Shown piece by piece: positions 33,976 to 45,047 of a DNA stretch of 64,000 bases. The notes under the pieces were generated by a model that was given only the letters and a program-made list of their open reading frames with translations, was not told the DNA's origin and searched no databases. The position numbers and the translations under genes were made by a program. Source of the DNA: Gigantopelta aegis (Eukaryota > Mollusca > Gastropoda > Neomphalida > Peltospiridae); NCBI RefSeq assembly GCF_016097555.1, contig NC_054713.1, positions 8,916,867 through 8,980,866 of the forward strand, written 5' to 3'. Numbering within the stretch: the stretch's first letter is position 1; each line of letters begins with the position of its first letter.

Positions 33976-34207
33976 TAACGGTGACGTGGTTAAGCCATCA
34001 GACTGGTTGGTACCGGGTTCGCAGTCCGGTATCGGCTTCCACCCAGAGCTAGTTTCAACGACTCAATAGGTAGGTGTAAGACCACTACACCCTCTTCTCT
34101 CTCACTAACAACTAACCCACCGTCCTGGACAGACAGTCCAGATAGCTGATGTGTTCCCAGGACAGCGTGCCTGAACCCTAATTTGATATAAGCACGAAAC
34201 GAAGTTG
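33976..34207 (+). repeat. SINE-D, near full-length
   Basis: acggtgacgtggttaagcca, ccgggttcgcagtccggtat, taggtgtaagaccactacac, tttgatataagcacgaaac. Followed by a MITE-E end fragment (34210-34250, gttgaaactagggtctgcac). Confidence 0.85.
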
Positions 34208-34259
34208 TCCATTTTTATGGGTTGAAACTAGGGTCTGCACCTTTAACTACTAAAGCTAG

Positions 34260-34794
34260 CGTCCATTTTCACGGGCTAGGTCTGGTATCACTAAATACAG
34301 GTTTGTGCGGTTGTTTTAATTTATTTCTTGTTAACTAGCTAAACGAGATTGGGTTTTGATGGACACGGCGTGGCACTGTTTTCCTAATCAAATATTGTTT
34401 ATATGACTGTAATAATGAATATATTTGACTGTAACACCTGCGACTCGCTACTTCATGATACCAAAAGACACGATTTCACGATCCACTATCAGCTAGCCCT
34501 CGCATGCACAACGACATTAAAAAAACACAGCGTGGCCACTGAGGCCTAAAATAAAAAATGCGTTTTGTTGTGAACATGCCGAATATTGTTTAAATAAGGT
34601 GTAAAATAGATTGGCTATTTTTAGTGTTTTTTCTTCTTCTTCTTTTTCTTTTTTTCTAAATGTGATACCTCCCCACCATCCTACAGTAGAACGTATATAT
34701 GATTTATATTCCTTGTCGGTCAAAGACTCCGTCCCAGTTTTGTTTACCAGTTCTACAGATGGAAATAAAAGTAATGCTCTTTTTCTGAATATTC
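34260..34794. other. Intergenic, nothing recognised
   Basis: MITE-E end scrap at the left edge, then AT-rich DNA. No gene supported. Confidence 0.5.
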
Positions 34795-34799
34795 AGCAT

Positions 34800-35885
34800 T
34801 GTCACGGGGATCCTATAATACCCGTAACTGAATGAAACACGATTATCCAAATATCTCTCCTAACTGTATATCTATTAGATCTCTCTGTATCGGGCAGTAT
34901 ATACCCGCGTGGCTCGTCTCTAGGTATGAACAGAGATAAGATCTTATATAAAGTATATATAATATAGCACGTTTAGTTTAGTAGAAAACACAACAAAAAC
35001 ACAATACACTTTGGAATCTGTATTAATCTACGCTGACAAATGTACTGCCGCAGTAGTTAATTAACAACAACAAATAGTAACAACCCAGAACTGATCACTT
35101 AATTAGTTAATCACTAGGTGTCTAGTTTATACGCTTCCAGGGGAACTTAATTAATAAAGGAATTACAACTCTATTCCTAACTGGTTAATTTTTAATTAAC
35201 CTTTATCTACTCATTCAGTAACCTTGTAATACAGAATTAATACTGGTACCTATCACAATAAAGACAATAACCTACAGTTTACCTAGGTCCTCTAGGATGA
35301 CTGGTTAAGCTTTATATATATTAGAACAGTGAGCCTACAGTTTACTGCGTCAGATTACCGGCAGCACCGTCTAAATAATATTGTTATAATACAGTATTAA
35401 AATATTTAAAGTCACATCAATCACATCAAGGTTATACAACAGAGCAGAAATAATATTTACCAAGTCCAAACGGACCTTTTTCCCGGGAAGCCTTCCAATA
35501 TGTTTCTCCCTGATATCTCTAAAACCCTAGCTATTTATTAAAAAACCGAATATCGCCTGGGGCACATCGCGGCACCGAATACCTACAAGTGATATTTCCA
35601 CAGCGACCAAGACGACAATTTTCCTTAGATGGCCAGACTTGATGACGCCTAGTCGCTAAATTCAAGGTCGTAAAAACCGCACTCGCGGATGTATTACGTA
35701 ACTACTGGCCACATGGCCTGCGCACCTGGTCTGGGTGTGTATTGAAACAGCACGACCACCGTCGCGCAGAGGTATTACGTAACAAAGTGCCCACCTGGGC
35801 TTAAGTGCATATTGGAACTGCACACGGCCCTCTAAACAATTAATATCGCCACAGGCGAAAAGAAATAAGAGCATGTTCCGTCACA
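34800..35885 (-). mobile_element. Solo LTR of a gypsy-class element, 5-bp TSD
   Basis: On the minus strand it starts TGTGACGG and ends CCGTGACA, an inverted TG...CA terminus. It is homologous along its length to the LTR at 61330-62594 and the truncated one at 45440-46408. Flanked by agcat at 34795-34799 and 35886-35890. No internal retroviral-type genes adjoin it, so it is the product of LTR-LTR recombination. Confidence 0.93.
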
Positions 35886-35890
35886 AGCAT

Positions 35891-36257
35891 ATACATCAAC
35901 ATCGTATTCATTAAGTGTCCACAAATCTTCTAAACATAGTTTGTGTTGTTTCAAGAAACTAATAATGATAAAATACTTATATACGTAGAACTGGTAAACA
36001 AACTTGGAACGAGGTTCATAATTCAGCTCTGTGATTGTATTCAGTTTTTGACCGACATGAAATATAAATCATACTCCTTCTGCTGTAGGATGTCGGGGAG
36101 GTGTCACATTAGCGGCGTTTGGAAAAGGAGTCTGTCGTTTCTGAGAGGCAACTCCAATCTATATATACTCAGACATCCACTAATTCACTACCTTCGAGAA
36201 GATCTGCTACCACTTTGAGTGCTGCCATCTTCATATGAAGGCATCCGAGAATCACAA
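35891..36257. other. Intergenic, nothing recognised
   Basis: A 91-codon open frame at 35943-36218 has no features I recognise. No other structure. Confidence 0.4.
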
Positions 36258-36261
36258 TTAA

Positions 36262-36865
36262 AGGGACATTCCTGAGTTTGCTGCATTGTAAGATGTTTCT
36301 CTTAAAGGGACATTCCTGAGTTTGCTGCATTGTAAGATGTTTCTCTTAAAAGGAACATGCCTGAGTTTGCTGCAGTGTAAGATGTTCCTCTTAAAGGGAC
36401 ATTCCTGAGTTTTCTGCATTGTAAGATGTTTCTCTTAAAGGGACATTCTTGAGTTTGCTGCATTGTAAGATGTTTCTCTTAAAGGGACATGCCTGAGTTC
36501 GCTGCATTGTAAGATGTTTCCGATAAATAAAATATTTCTACCATTACACTTATATATTAAATATATTTTCTTGTTTAGAATATCAGTGTCTGTATATTCA
36601 ATGTGTTTCTGGTCGTCTTAATATTTGTAAAAAGCCCAAACTGGATTTTGTCTTCAAATAATTTCGTACGTACGAAGAAACAATATTTTAGGAAATAAGA
36701 TGTAATTTAATGTAGTACAAATATTAAAACGTTCAGAAACACGTTTAATATGCAGCCACTAATATTTTATGCAGAAAAGTATATTTCATATTTAATTACA
36801 ATCGTTAAAAAGTCTCTGTTAATCAATGACATCTTAAAAAGTGCAGCAAACTCAGGAATGTCGCT
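36262..36865. mobile_element. MITE-P: TTAA-flanked, with multiplied left TIR
   Basis: TTAA at 36258-36261 and 36866-36869. The left end agggacattcctgagtttgc is mirrored by the right end gcaaactcaggaatgtcgct. The left 44-bp terminal unit is repeated in tandem about 5.7 times (36262-36510) before a single-copy interior (ctggtcgtcttaatatttgt). Relatives: 22129-22673 and 31130-31212. The TTAA target suggests piggyBac-type mobilisation. Confidence 0.88.
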
Positions 36866-36869
36866 TTAA

Positions 36870-37380
36870 GAGATATTTACTATGACTTAATGGACGAATA
36901 CACTCGATCCGTTTGTCATTGACATACAAAGGGTGATAAAGGATGACTACCACACACACACACACACACACACACACCACACATTGAGTGATGAATAGGC
37001 AGCGTCACAAACAAAATGCATACAAGAGAAATGATGGTCACATTCCTCTGGGGGTGTGGGGGTGGGGTGTGGACTATCTGGCTGATGGTTATCATGGAAT
37101 ACAGCCTACGAATTAACCTCATCTTCGTTCTCACCACACCTTTCCAATATTATTCCAGGCGCATGTCACTCATATGACCTACAAGGTTCATGCCTGTAAT
37201 ATGTGTATTGGGCATATGTACTAACTAGTGCAATATGAATCCTACGAATGTGTTCTACGTAATTAAATATGCAGGTCACTTTCCCCAAAGAGAGAAGGAG
37301 AAAATAACCCTTCTCCAAAAAAACGTGTTTGGCATTAATTTTTATGCTGCCGTTGTTGAAGCCAAAAATTTAGGCAGAGC
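36870..37380. other. Intergenic with (CA)n
   Basis: (CA)n at 36951-36976. No gene supported. Confidence 0.5.
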
Positions 37381-37384
37381 ACCG

Positions 37385-37473
37385 GCCCAAGATGTCGCAA
37401 AAGGGACATCTTGGGCCTGTGTCCGATCAAGATGTCCCAATTAGGACATCTTGGGCAAATGGGACATTTTGGG
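37385..37473. repeat. Cluster of palindromic gcccaagatgtcc half-sites
   Basis: gcccaagatgtc (37385-37396) pairs with gacatcttgggc (37405-37416). A second dyad, caagatgtcccaa/ttaggacatcttgggc, spans 37428-37456, and a fifth related half-site gggacattttgggc ends near 37473. It is compact enough to be a protein-binding array or a hairpin end of a MITE. Confidence 0.9.
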
Positions 37474-37532
37474 CTCCAACATGCCCTCGAAATACTAGTT
37501 TAGCACAAATTATGTAATCTTTAATGTTAGCT

Positions 37533-37575
<43 letters not shown>

Positions 37576-38340
37576 GAACCCTACCATGACATTATTATGA
37601 AGCAGTAAACTACAAGACATGTAATGGACTTATATACGGAAATCTGTGTAATTAAGTGTGAAAATAACCATAAATATGTTCAATTCTGACACCTACACTG
37701 GCTTTCATGGCAGCCAAAGTGGCCATTTTGAAAAATGGCTGCCTCAACAATCACCAAATAAATCTCCAATGTTACTGTTTCAAAAAATATTTCCTAAGGT
37801 ATATCCTAAAATGCAAAATGTCATGGTTTTTTTAATCATCACACACATTTGTTGAAAAAAAAAGAAAAAAAGTCAGTCAGAATGTTTTTTTTTTTTAGTT
37901 CCTTCTAGGAAATGTAGATGAAAATAAAATCATTGATACCAAAAGCAATAAATGTCATTATGCAACTTTGATAGATTACTTTTAAAACTATCAGTATTAA
38001 AGATTTAGTTAATACCATTCACACTGATTAGTCTACAACTTGATATGCTACGGATTAAGGCCTTTGAAAATGGCTAGATCGATCGTTTCGTCAGCGCGTT
38101 GTCTGCGCCAGTATCGTGTTGCATAACTTGTTTGTAGTTTGAGCGTAAATTTTGAGTTACTTGAAATCAATTTCGCAGTTTCATTTCTCAGATGCTTGAA
38201 AAATCTGCAAAAACATGAATACGCTCGAGTCCCCCTTTGACCCAATCATTTAAAATTAGTTTAGCGGCTGAAACAAAACCCACCCCAAAAACATCCCCAA
38301 AACAATATCATACATGTATATATAAAATCATCTTTCTTTC
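37474..38340. other. Intergenic with poly-A tract
   Basis: A-run of about 40 at 37533-37573. No gene recognised. Confidence 0.55.
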
Positions 38341-38342
38341 TT

Positions 38343-38444
38343 CAATTTATTTTCGTGCTTATATCCAATTAAGGTTCAAGCACGCTGTCCTGGGCACACA
38401 CCTCAGCTATCTTGGCTGTCTGTCCAGGGCAGTGGGTTAGTTGT

Positions 38445-38524
<80 letters not shown>

Positions 38525-38683
38525 GAGAGAGATAGAGGGTGAGAGAGAGAGGGTGTAGCGGTCTTGCATCTACCTAGTCGTTAAAACTCGCTCTGGGTGG
38601 GAGCCGGTACGTATACCGGGCTGCGAACCCTTTACCTACCAGCGTTATGTCCGATGGCTTAACAATGACACCACCGAGGCCGG
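38343..38683 (-). repeat. SINE-D, full-length antisense with internal (AG)n
   Basis: Tail ttattttcgtgcttatatcc at left. (AG)n at 38450-38552 lies where the other copies carry ctctctcactaac. Head ccgatggcttaacaatgaca and caccgaggccgg at right end 38683. Confidence 0.92.
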
Positions 38684-39035
38684 TTATAAGATAACAAGCA
38701 AGGCCGTTTTAACAGTTTCCCATCGTTCTGACCGTTTCTCGTCATTCGATCTGCACTGCCGACCGCCTTCTTCATATTTACACGATGCCGCACCTCGCAA
38801 GGATCTTTTTGCCCCCCTATTTGCCCATCTCGAGCCAAATATTTCGTACAAAGATGAACTGCATACATGCATCCGTAATGTAGGCAGCCATATTTTATTA
38901 TTTAACACATAACTTGTCTATACACATGGCGGTCGTGTGTATAGCCTCGGCTAATGAGGGTTGGCCATCTACACGACGGTCACAGTTTTCGAGGCAAGTC
39001 TAGTGTAAGGTCACCACATCCCATAACACGGGTTA
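38684..39035. other. Intergenic, nothing recognised
   Basis: Short dyad near 38905-38980 (tacacatggcggtcgtgtgta and neighbours). No gene supported. Confidence 0.4.
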
Positions 39036-39041
39036 CATATT

Positions 39042-39198
39042 TACAGGATATTAAACGAGCTTCCGTTTCGTATCATGTTTATGTCCAGAGTGAAATAGGT
39101 TTCAATTGTCACGAGCTTTAGCGGGTGACAATGAAAATAATTTCACGAGGGACATAAACATGATACGAAATGGTAACGAGTTTAATATCCTATTTATT
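39042..39198. repeat. Palindromic MITE, arms about 52 bp
   Basis: aggatattaaacgagcttcc, tttcgtatcatgtttatgtc and gagtgaaat at left are mirrored by atttcacgagg, gacataaacatgatacgaaa and aacgagtttaatatcct at right. The centre has a smaller dyad (gtcacgagctttagcgggtgac). Confidence 0.92.
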
Positions 39199-39959
39199 AC
39201 CCATAATCGATTTTAATTTATATCACTAAACTCGTTTAGTTGACGTTTGTGTAACTTGGCGTTCTAGTGGGACATATCACTTTGATAGTTACCAATAACG
39301 TTTTAACTATATGGGTAATAAAGTGTAAAACATTGTTCACGGCAAAATTCTATAATGAACGAACGTTATCATAACTGGAAAGTCTCCGTTTTGGGCTGCA
39401 GTCTTTGTTAATGTTAATGGGGTTTTTTTTCCTGGGGCGGATGTAGTATTTTTCGTGTAATTGGGTGCAATGTTCAAAAGGGAACCTGCACTATTCACGG
39501 AGTGGGTGCTATGTTTCTTCTTTTTGTTAAAAAGTATCTATGGTATTCAAAAGTAGGCCTACACTAACACGCATTACGCATAGTATGCCAATCTTCAAAT
39601 ACGACCAAGATATTAGTATTATAGATCCTTCACAAAAGACAATTGTTAAGGTTTTAAATATTGGATTTTTTTTAGGTACATCCAATATGAAGAAGGGTCA
39701 AGGGTGGGTCCAAAAGAATGGAAGCATGGAACTTGCCCCTCATAATAAAAGTTAAACTGTCCCTTTTATGCAATTTGTTTACAATTTTTACTGAAGTGCC
39801 CCTTTTAGGCAGTTGATCAATGTGTCCTAAAATATTTTCTGGGTCCACCCTTGAAGAGTGTACCCTGAACATTCTCCCCTTGGATCCGCGCCTGTATCAA
39901 AATACTGACATAGGCCATAGATCAGAGTTATCATCCAATTTAGCTGATGATTCGCTGTG
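39199..39959. other. Intergenic, nothing recognised
   Basis: 39880-39894 carries the cttggatccgcgcctg MITE terminus also seen at the window start. No gene. Confidence 0.5.
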
Positions 39960-39971
39960 CTCTGGCTAGAT

Positions 39972-40358
39972 AGGAAAGGAAATGTTTTATTTACTGACGC
40001 ACTCGACACATTTTATTTACGGTTATATGGCGTCAGACATATGGTTAAGGAACACACAGATTTTGAGAGGAAACCCGCTGTCGCCACTTCATGGGCTACT
40101 CTTTCCGATTAGCAGCAAGGGATCTTTTATTTGCGCTTCCCACAGGCAGGATAGCACAAGCCATGGCCTTTGTTGAACCAGTTATGGATCACTGGTCGGT
40201 GCAAGTGGTTTACACCTACCCATTAAGCCTTGCGGAGCACTCACTCAGGGTTTGGAGTCGGTATCTGGATTAAAAATCCCATGCCTCGACTGGGATCCGA
40301 ATCCAGTACCTACCAGCCTGTTGACCGATGGCCTAACTACGACGCCACCGAGGCCGGT
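39972..40358 (-). mobile_element. SINE-A, full-length antisense, 12-bp TSD
   Basis: ctctggctagat at 39960-39971 and 40359-40370. Left end is the tail (aaatgttttatttactgacg), right end is the head (cgacgccaccgaggccgg). The target phrase ctctggctagatggccac is itself locally duplicated at 40360 and 40418. Confidence 0.93.
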
Positions 40359-40370
40359 CTCTGGCTAGAT

Positions 40371-40878
40371 GGCCACATATCACAGTTATTATCCCATTTA
40401 GTTGATGATTCAGTGTGCTCTGGCTAGATGGCCACATATCGCAGGTATTTTCCTATTTGGTTGACCAAAAATCCGGAAATATATCCGCACAAGTAGTCTG
40501 CTCTTTGATTGTGATTATTTTATGGTTGACAGATTTATAGTGTCAATTATTGGAATGAAGTTGACATACGAGAGCATGTAATTTGCAAACACCTGTAACG
40601 TGTTAACACTGAGGACTTCTTTGTGGCAACCCATGTGAATGAAGTACATTTAACTTAACCGGACGCGAGCGATGCAAGCGATTATTTTAGAAATCATTGA
40701 TTTCAATTGCCGTATCCCAACCGCTTGGGTCTGGTTAGGATACAGCTTTAGTGGGTGTGTTTGTTAAAACCAATATCCTGGGAGAAATAGCTGGACACCA
40801 GGGGTTGTTCTTTTCTGAATATGTTACTCCCAGGCCAGCAAAGGTGCATATAAAAACCCACGGGCCTATTTACTGGTA
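40371..40878. other. Intergenic, nothing recognised
   Basis: Begins with a roughly 60-bp direct duplication (ctggctagatggccacatat). No gene supported. Confidence 0.5.
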
Positions 40879-40879
40879 T

Positions 40880-41212
40880 TAAAGTCGCAGACGCTAGTTT
40901 TAACCCGTGAAAATAGACCCTAGTTTGGTTAATCTACAATCCTGTAAACACGTCTGGATAAAGTTACAATAGAAGGAAACACGAGTCTGTTACATGGAAA
41001 CGGGAAAATTATCTTAAATATAGACAAGAGCTCGTCTCCATAACCGTTACTTCTCAAACGATATAAAGTTATATAAAAAAGTATTTTGTGGTTAGAAACA
41101 TCAGGATGACTACAAACACTTTGGATTCTTGGAAATGGATACACTAAACAATAAAATATAATTAATGTCTGATGTCAATTATAAAAACCCGGCTGTAATT
41201 GTAATTGTCACT
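40880..41212. repeat. MITE-E copy
   Basis: ttaaagtcgcagacgctagt through aggatgactacaaacacttt to ataattaatgtctgatg. Parallel to 13172-13531. Confidence 0.8.
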
Positions 41213-41423
41213 TTAATAAAAGTATTTTAGCCACTAACGTATATAGTAGCATATAAATAGCGTAAATAACAATAACATCTAACTGATGTCTGATTTCAGT
41301 TAACAAAAACGACTCTGATAGTGAAAACTACGTCATAGTGTTCAAAACTAACGTATATAGAAACATATATAGAGGGTAAATAATTGTGGTCTGTGACCAC
41401 ATGGTCTTTGCTTGTTTTATACT

Positions 41424-41683
41424 TATCTTCGTGCTGATATCCAATTAAGCGTCAAGCACGTTGTCTTGGGCACACGCCTCAATTATCTTAACTGTCTGTC
41501 CAGAACAGTGGGTCAATGGTTATTTGTTAGTGAGAGAGAAGTCAGTGTAACGGTCTTACATCTACTAATTGAGTCGTTAAACTCGCTCTGGGTGGGAGCC
41601 GGTACAGGGCTGCAAACTCGGTATCTGTATCTACCAGCCGTAATTAATTCCGATGGCTTAACTACGACACCATCGATGCCGGT
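41424..41683 (-). repeat. SINE-D, near full-length antisense
   Basis: ttcgtgctgatatccaatta, actgtctgtccagaacagtg, gctctgggtgggagccggta, and the head ccgatggcttaactacgaca and ccatcgatgccgg. Confidence 0.9.
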
Positions 41684-41701
41684 ATCATAGGACAAAGATG
41701 A

Positions 41702-41854
41702 GGGCGCGTTCCTCGAAGCGATCTGATAGCTAAGATCACCTTAAGACAGATATGCACGTAATGTGATCTTAGCGCTAAGATCACCTAAAGTGCATAGCTA
41801 CCTTATGTACTTAAGGTGATCGTAGCACTAAGACCGCTTCGTCGAACGGGGCCC
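41702..41854. repeat. Short MITE with about 40-bp TIRs
   Basis: gggcgcgttcctcgaagcga ... gctaagatcacctt is mirrored by aaggtgatcgtagcactaag ... cttcgtcgaacggggccc. The middle has gatcttagcgctaagatcac, another dyad. A second copy at 52810-53485 is split by SINEs. Confidence 0.9.
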
Positions 41855-42026
41855 TGGACAAGAGATTTATGGCCTGTTCAGGATATGTTGCTCTCAGGCA
41901 GGCAAAGGTGATACAAAACTCCACGGGCCTACTAGTATTAATAAAATTGCTATTGCCATTAACACTATATAGAAATAAATATAATTAAATAGCGTAAATA
42001 ACTGCGGTCTGTGACCACATAATCTG

Positions 42027-43472
42027 TCATCTGTTCTGATTCAGCGAAATGCTAGAGAGCGTCGTCTGGCTGGTAGCGATCGCCGTCTGTTTCAACATGG
42101 AGTGAACCGTGTATTGGGTTTCGGGTGGTTTGCTGCAACACAGGTATCTCAAGGCGCAGCGGAAACGGGAACCAGTTATGCAGTAGAGACAGAAGTTGAC
42201 GCACTTGTTGGAGTACAGAAAGTAGAACACCACCGAAAACGTCAAATGGTTGGTTGCCTTTTTCTCGGGGTCCGTGTACAAATCCGATATGTGTGACGAT
42301 ATTGCTAGGTGTGTTGAAAATGGGTACGTCAGGGCTATGAGAGTGAATGACTGAGCCAATAGCATGATGGTGATTTGTTGCCATTTCGAGCGCGAAGATG
42401 ACTGGCTGGAAGTCGATGCCCTACACGGAGTTTTGTTAATACGAGACGTTGATTGACTGGAATTTATTTCTTTAATTGCGGACCGGTTCGACGTTGATTG
42501 GTTAAAATTAGATCTTTTGAACGCTGTATTTTTGGTCGACGTTGATTGGTCGGAATCCGATTTTCTAAATATAGAATTTTCTATCTGCGGCATTGATTGG
42601 ATAGAAGTTAATTCAGCAAATACAGTGTTGCAGTCACTCGGATTTTCAGAAATTCTTGAACTGCTATTTCTACAGCTGCTTCCGCTGCTGCTGATGTTGT
42701 GAGCGTTGTGCTTCTTAATGTTGGCGTTTACCATATTATCTGACCTCCTGACGTTGACGATGATGACTGTGTTGCTCACGAAGATGACTAGAAAACACAA
42801 CGTGAGAAACGAGATGTGTATCCACGGCCAAATATTTTTGAAAAAATATTTATACGCCTGCTCTTTCGTGATGGCATCACAAAGCCTGTCGGCCCTTTCC
42901 GGTGGAACGATGTCGGAATAGAACAGAAAGTGAAACTCTTTAGCTACGACCATGACCATAAGTACGGCAATCGTTATCTTCGCTCTTTTCACCAGGTCTT
43001 TCGTCGAAGCCTTGATGGGATACATAATGACGAAAGCTCTATCGGCGGTCATAACAGCGGTAAGAACAATGGTGTAGTCGCAGTTAAAATATCCATAAAA
43101 GTTAAAGAACTTACACATGTAATGCGAATCGGGCGTCCTTATTATCGTCCAGGGAAAATTGACGTACAGCCAGTGAGGCGTCAGGGATATTATTAGACTG
43201 ACGGCGTCGTTAACTGCGCATGCGCTCATGTAGACTGACGTCGACAGGTACCGGAAGTAATGCGAGCGCATGACAAGAAATGCCAGGATGTTGAAGACGT
43301 TACCAACAACGATGAGTATAGGTGGAACGTAAAGATTTATGACGTCAGCGATCTTAAATTCTTCAAACTCTTCAGCTGAAATGTTTGTAGAGGGGTAACT
43401 GTGGTTAGCTGTAGTTGGCTCAACATTCACATCGACTTCTGTCGTTGCTGCCGATACTGGTGTGTTAGTCAT
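42027..43472 (-). CDS. Class A (rhodopsin-type) GPCR, FMRFamide-receptor-like group
   Basis: Intronless gene for a 481-residue plasma-membrane receptor; the ligand is unknown. The N-terminus is extracellular with NHS and NIS glycosylation sites. TM1 about 46-68 has the GN motif (IVVGNVFNILAF). TM2 79-101, TM3 118-142, then DRA(145-147 region, in place of DRY) and FVIMYPIKA. TM4 165-188. C198 can bridge to C120 at the top of TM3. TM5 213-240. ICL3 is very long (about 241-364) and Ser/Thr-rich, with a repeated N/D-x-x-QSTS motif. TM6 366-390. TM7 408-432 has CVNFCLY in place of NPxxY, then a GSRFR helix 8 and CC for palmitoylation. NF-x-LYC-x-x-G-x-RFR is typical of lophotrochozoan peptide and orphan receptors. 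ATG at 43472. Frames on the opposite strand are shadows. Confidence 0.92.
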   Translation of the reverse strand: MTNTPVSAATTEVDVNVEPTTANHSYPSTNISAEEFEEFKIADVINLYVPPILIVVGNVFNILAFLVMRSHYFRYLSTSVYMSACAVNDAVSLIISLTPHWLYVNFPWTIIRTPDSHYMCKFFNFYGYFNCDYTIVLTAVMTADRAFVIMYPIKASTKDLVKRAKITIAVLMVMVVAKEFHFLFYSDIVPPERADRLCDAITKEQAYKYFFKNIWPWIHISFLTLCFLVIFVSNTVIIVNVRRSDNMVNANIKKHNAHNISSSGSSCRNSSSRISENPSDCNTVFAELTSIQSMPQIENSIFRKSDSDQSTSTKNTAFKRSNFNQSTSNRSAIKEINSSQSTSRINKTPCRASTSSQSSSRSKWQQITIMLLAQSFTLIALTYPFSTHLAISSHISDLYTDPEKKATNHLTFSVVFYFLYSNKCVNFCLYCITGSRFRCALRYLCCSKPPETQYTVHSMLKQTAIATSQTTLSSISLNQNR

Positions 43473-43659
43473 ATTTTAATTACTTCTGTTCCTTTCTTTC
43501 TTTCTTTCGTTTGGGTAATCGTAGAATACAAAAATGATTTACGCGTCTCGATTTGGTAAATGGTAGTTTATAATTCTGTCATTTTAGGCACGTTTCCAAG
43601 AATTCGTTATATTTTCGAGGTCTCTATAGACATAAAATGGATATGATATTTTCGTTCCA

Positions 43660-44430
43660 TTAATATTCAAAATCTTGATGTCTTAATTGGTTGTCTTTAA
43701 GAATCGTTTACATCTGCTGGAACCACAAACATAAAATGATGTGGACACAAATAGGTCATTATAAAAGATGCATCACATATGCTTCCAAGAACCATTTACA
43801 TTTGCTGGCGTCACACGTAAGAAATGATGTAGATACTTAGAGGTTTCATAAATATGTCATTATAAAAGATGCATCACCTATGCTTCCAAGAACCATTTAG
43901 AGTTGTTGGAATAACGAACACAACCGGATGTGGACTCTTGGAGATTTTGTAAATAGGTCATTACAAGATATGCACCAGCTATATTTCCAAGAATGGTTTA
44001 CATCTGCCAGAACCACAAACACAAAATGATGTGCACATTTTGAGGTTTTATAAATAGGCATTACACACACACAAAAAAGAAGCACTGACCATGTTTCCAA
44101 AAATCATTTACACTTCCTGGAACCACCAACACAACATGGTGTGACTTTGCAGTTTTATAAATTAGACAATCCAAACGATGCGTCAATAATGATTTCCAAC
44201 AATCGCAGAATGGTGCGGATACTTTGAAGTTTTATCAATAGGTTATTACGAAAGATGCATCAGTCATGTTTCCAAGATCTATTTTCATTTGCTGCAGTCA
44301 GAAACATGAAATGGTGTGAACACTTGGAATGGGTCATCACTTATGGGTCATCACTTATTTTTGTTGGAGTCACAAACACAAAATGATGTGAACAATTTGA
44401 TATATTAAAGATTGGTCATTATTAATGATG
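43660..44430. repeat. Degenerate minisatellite 5' of the GPCR (about 105-115-bp units)
   Basis: About seven units share tttacatctgctggaaccac, aaacacaaaatgatgtg, ttttataaataggtcatta and gatgcatca...gtttccaaga. They are 70-90% alike, so old. The array begins roughly 190 bp upstream of the receptor start codon, in its presumed promoter region. Confidence 0.85.
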
Positions 44431-44935
44431 CGTTGAATATGCATTTAAAAGACACACACGCAGTAATCATCACCAAACATAATTGCATCATCTTTATGAA
44501 ATAGTTCAATAATGTTCTGACAAAAGTCATAGGGTATCCTTTGTTTTCTGTGACTGAAAAAGAAAGAATATATGAATATTTGTTTAACGAAACCCCAGTA
44601 ATATTTAAACTACGGTCATTTTGCAGACCTCTACGTTAACTTTTTCTGCGTAGAAGCCAAATGGCGCCTTTTTTTTATAACAAATGTTTATATATATTGT
44701 ATGTGTGCGTACGAATGTATGTACAAAACAGTGAGGAAATAATAAAGTCCCTTGAAAGGCTTGACGTGTATCTGTGAAACACAATATAATTTATTGTGCA
44801 ATTTATATATGTACCTAATAACTGGTATGAAAAATATCTACAATTGTCTGTTTTGAATTATATCAGAAAGCAGCTTCTGTGTCTACCATGAAATCCTTAA
44901 TGAGGCCTTGGTTGTAATAATCTTAAAGAACTCCC
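44431..44935. other. Intergenic, nothing recognised
   Basis: AT-rich, no gene or repeat recognised. Confidence 0.45.
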
Positions 44936-44936
44936 C

Positions 44937-44953
44937 TCCCCCCCCCCCCCCCC

Positions 44954-45045
<92 letters not shown>
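44937..45045. repeat. Poly-C and (TC)n
   Basis: C-run at 44937-44964 followed by about 40 TC units with one interruption. Confidence 0.95.

Positions 45046-45047
<2 letters not shown>

Noticed and set aside
35943..36218. 91-codon frame as a gene
   Set aside because: No domain, no signal peptide, no splice or promoter context that I can see.
39982..40273. Recurring frames beginning MFYLTTHSTHFIYGYMASD
   Set aside because: The same peptide appears at 13.0, 21.1, 40.0, 45.3, 50.5 and 53.0 kb because it is the antisense of SINE-A and hybrid tails, not a protein family.
42816..43196. 126-codon frame opposite the GPCR
   Set aside because: It is a shadow of the well-supported receptor frame.
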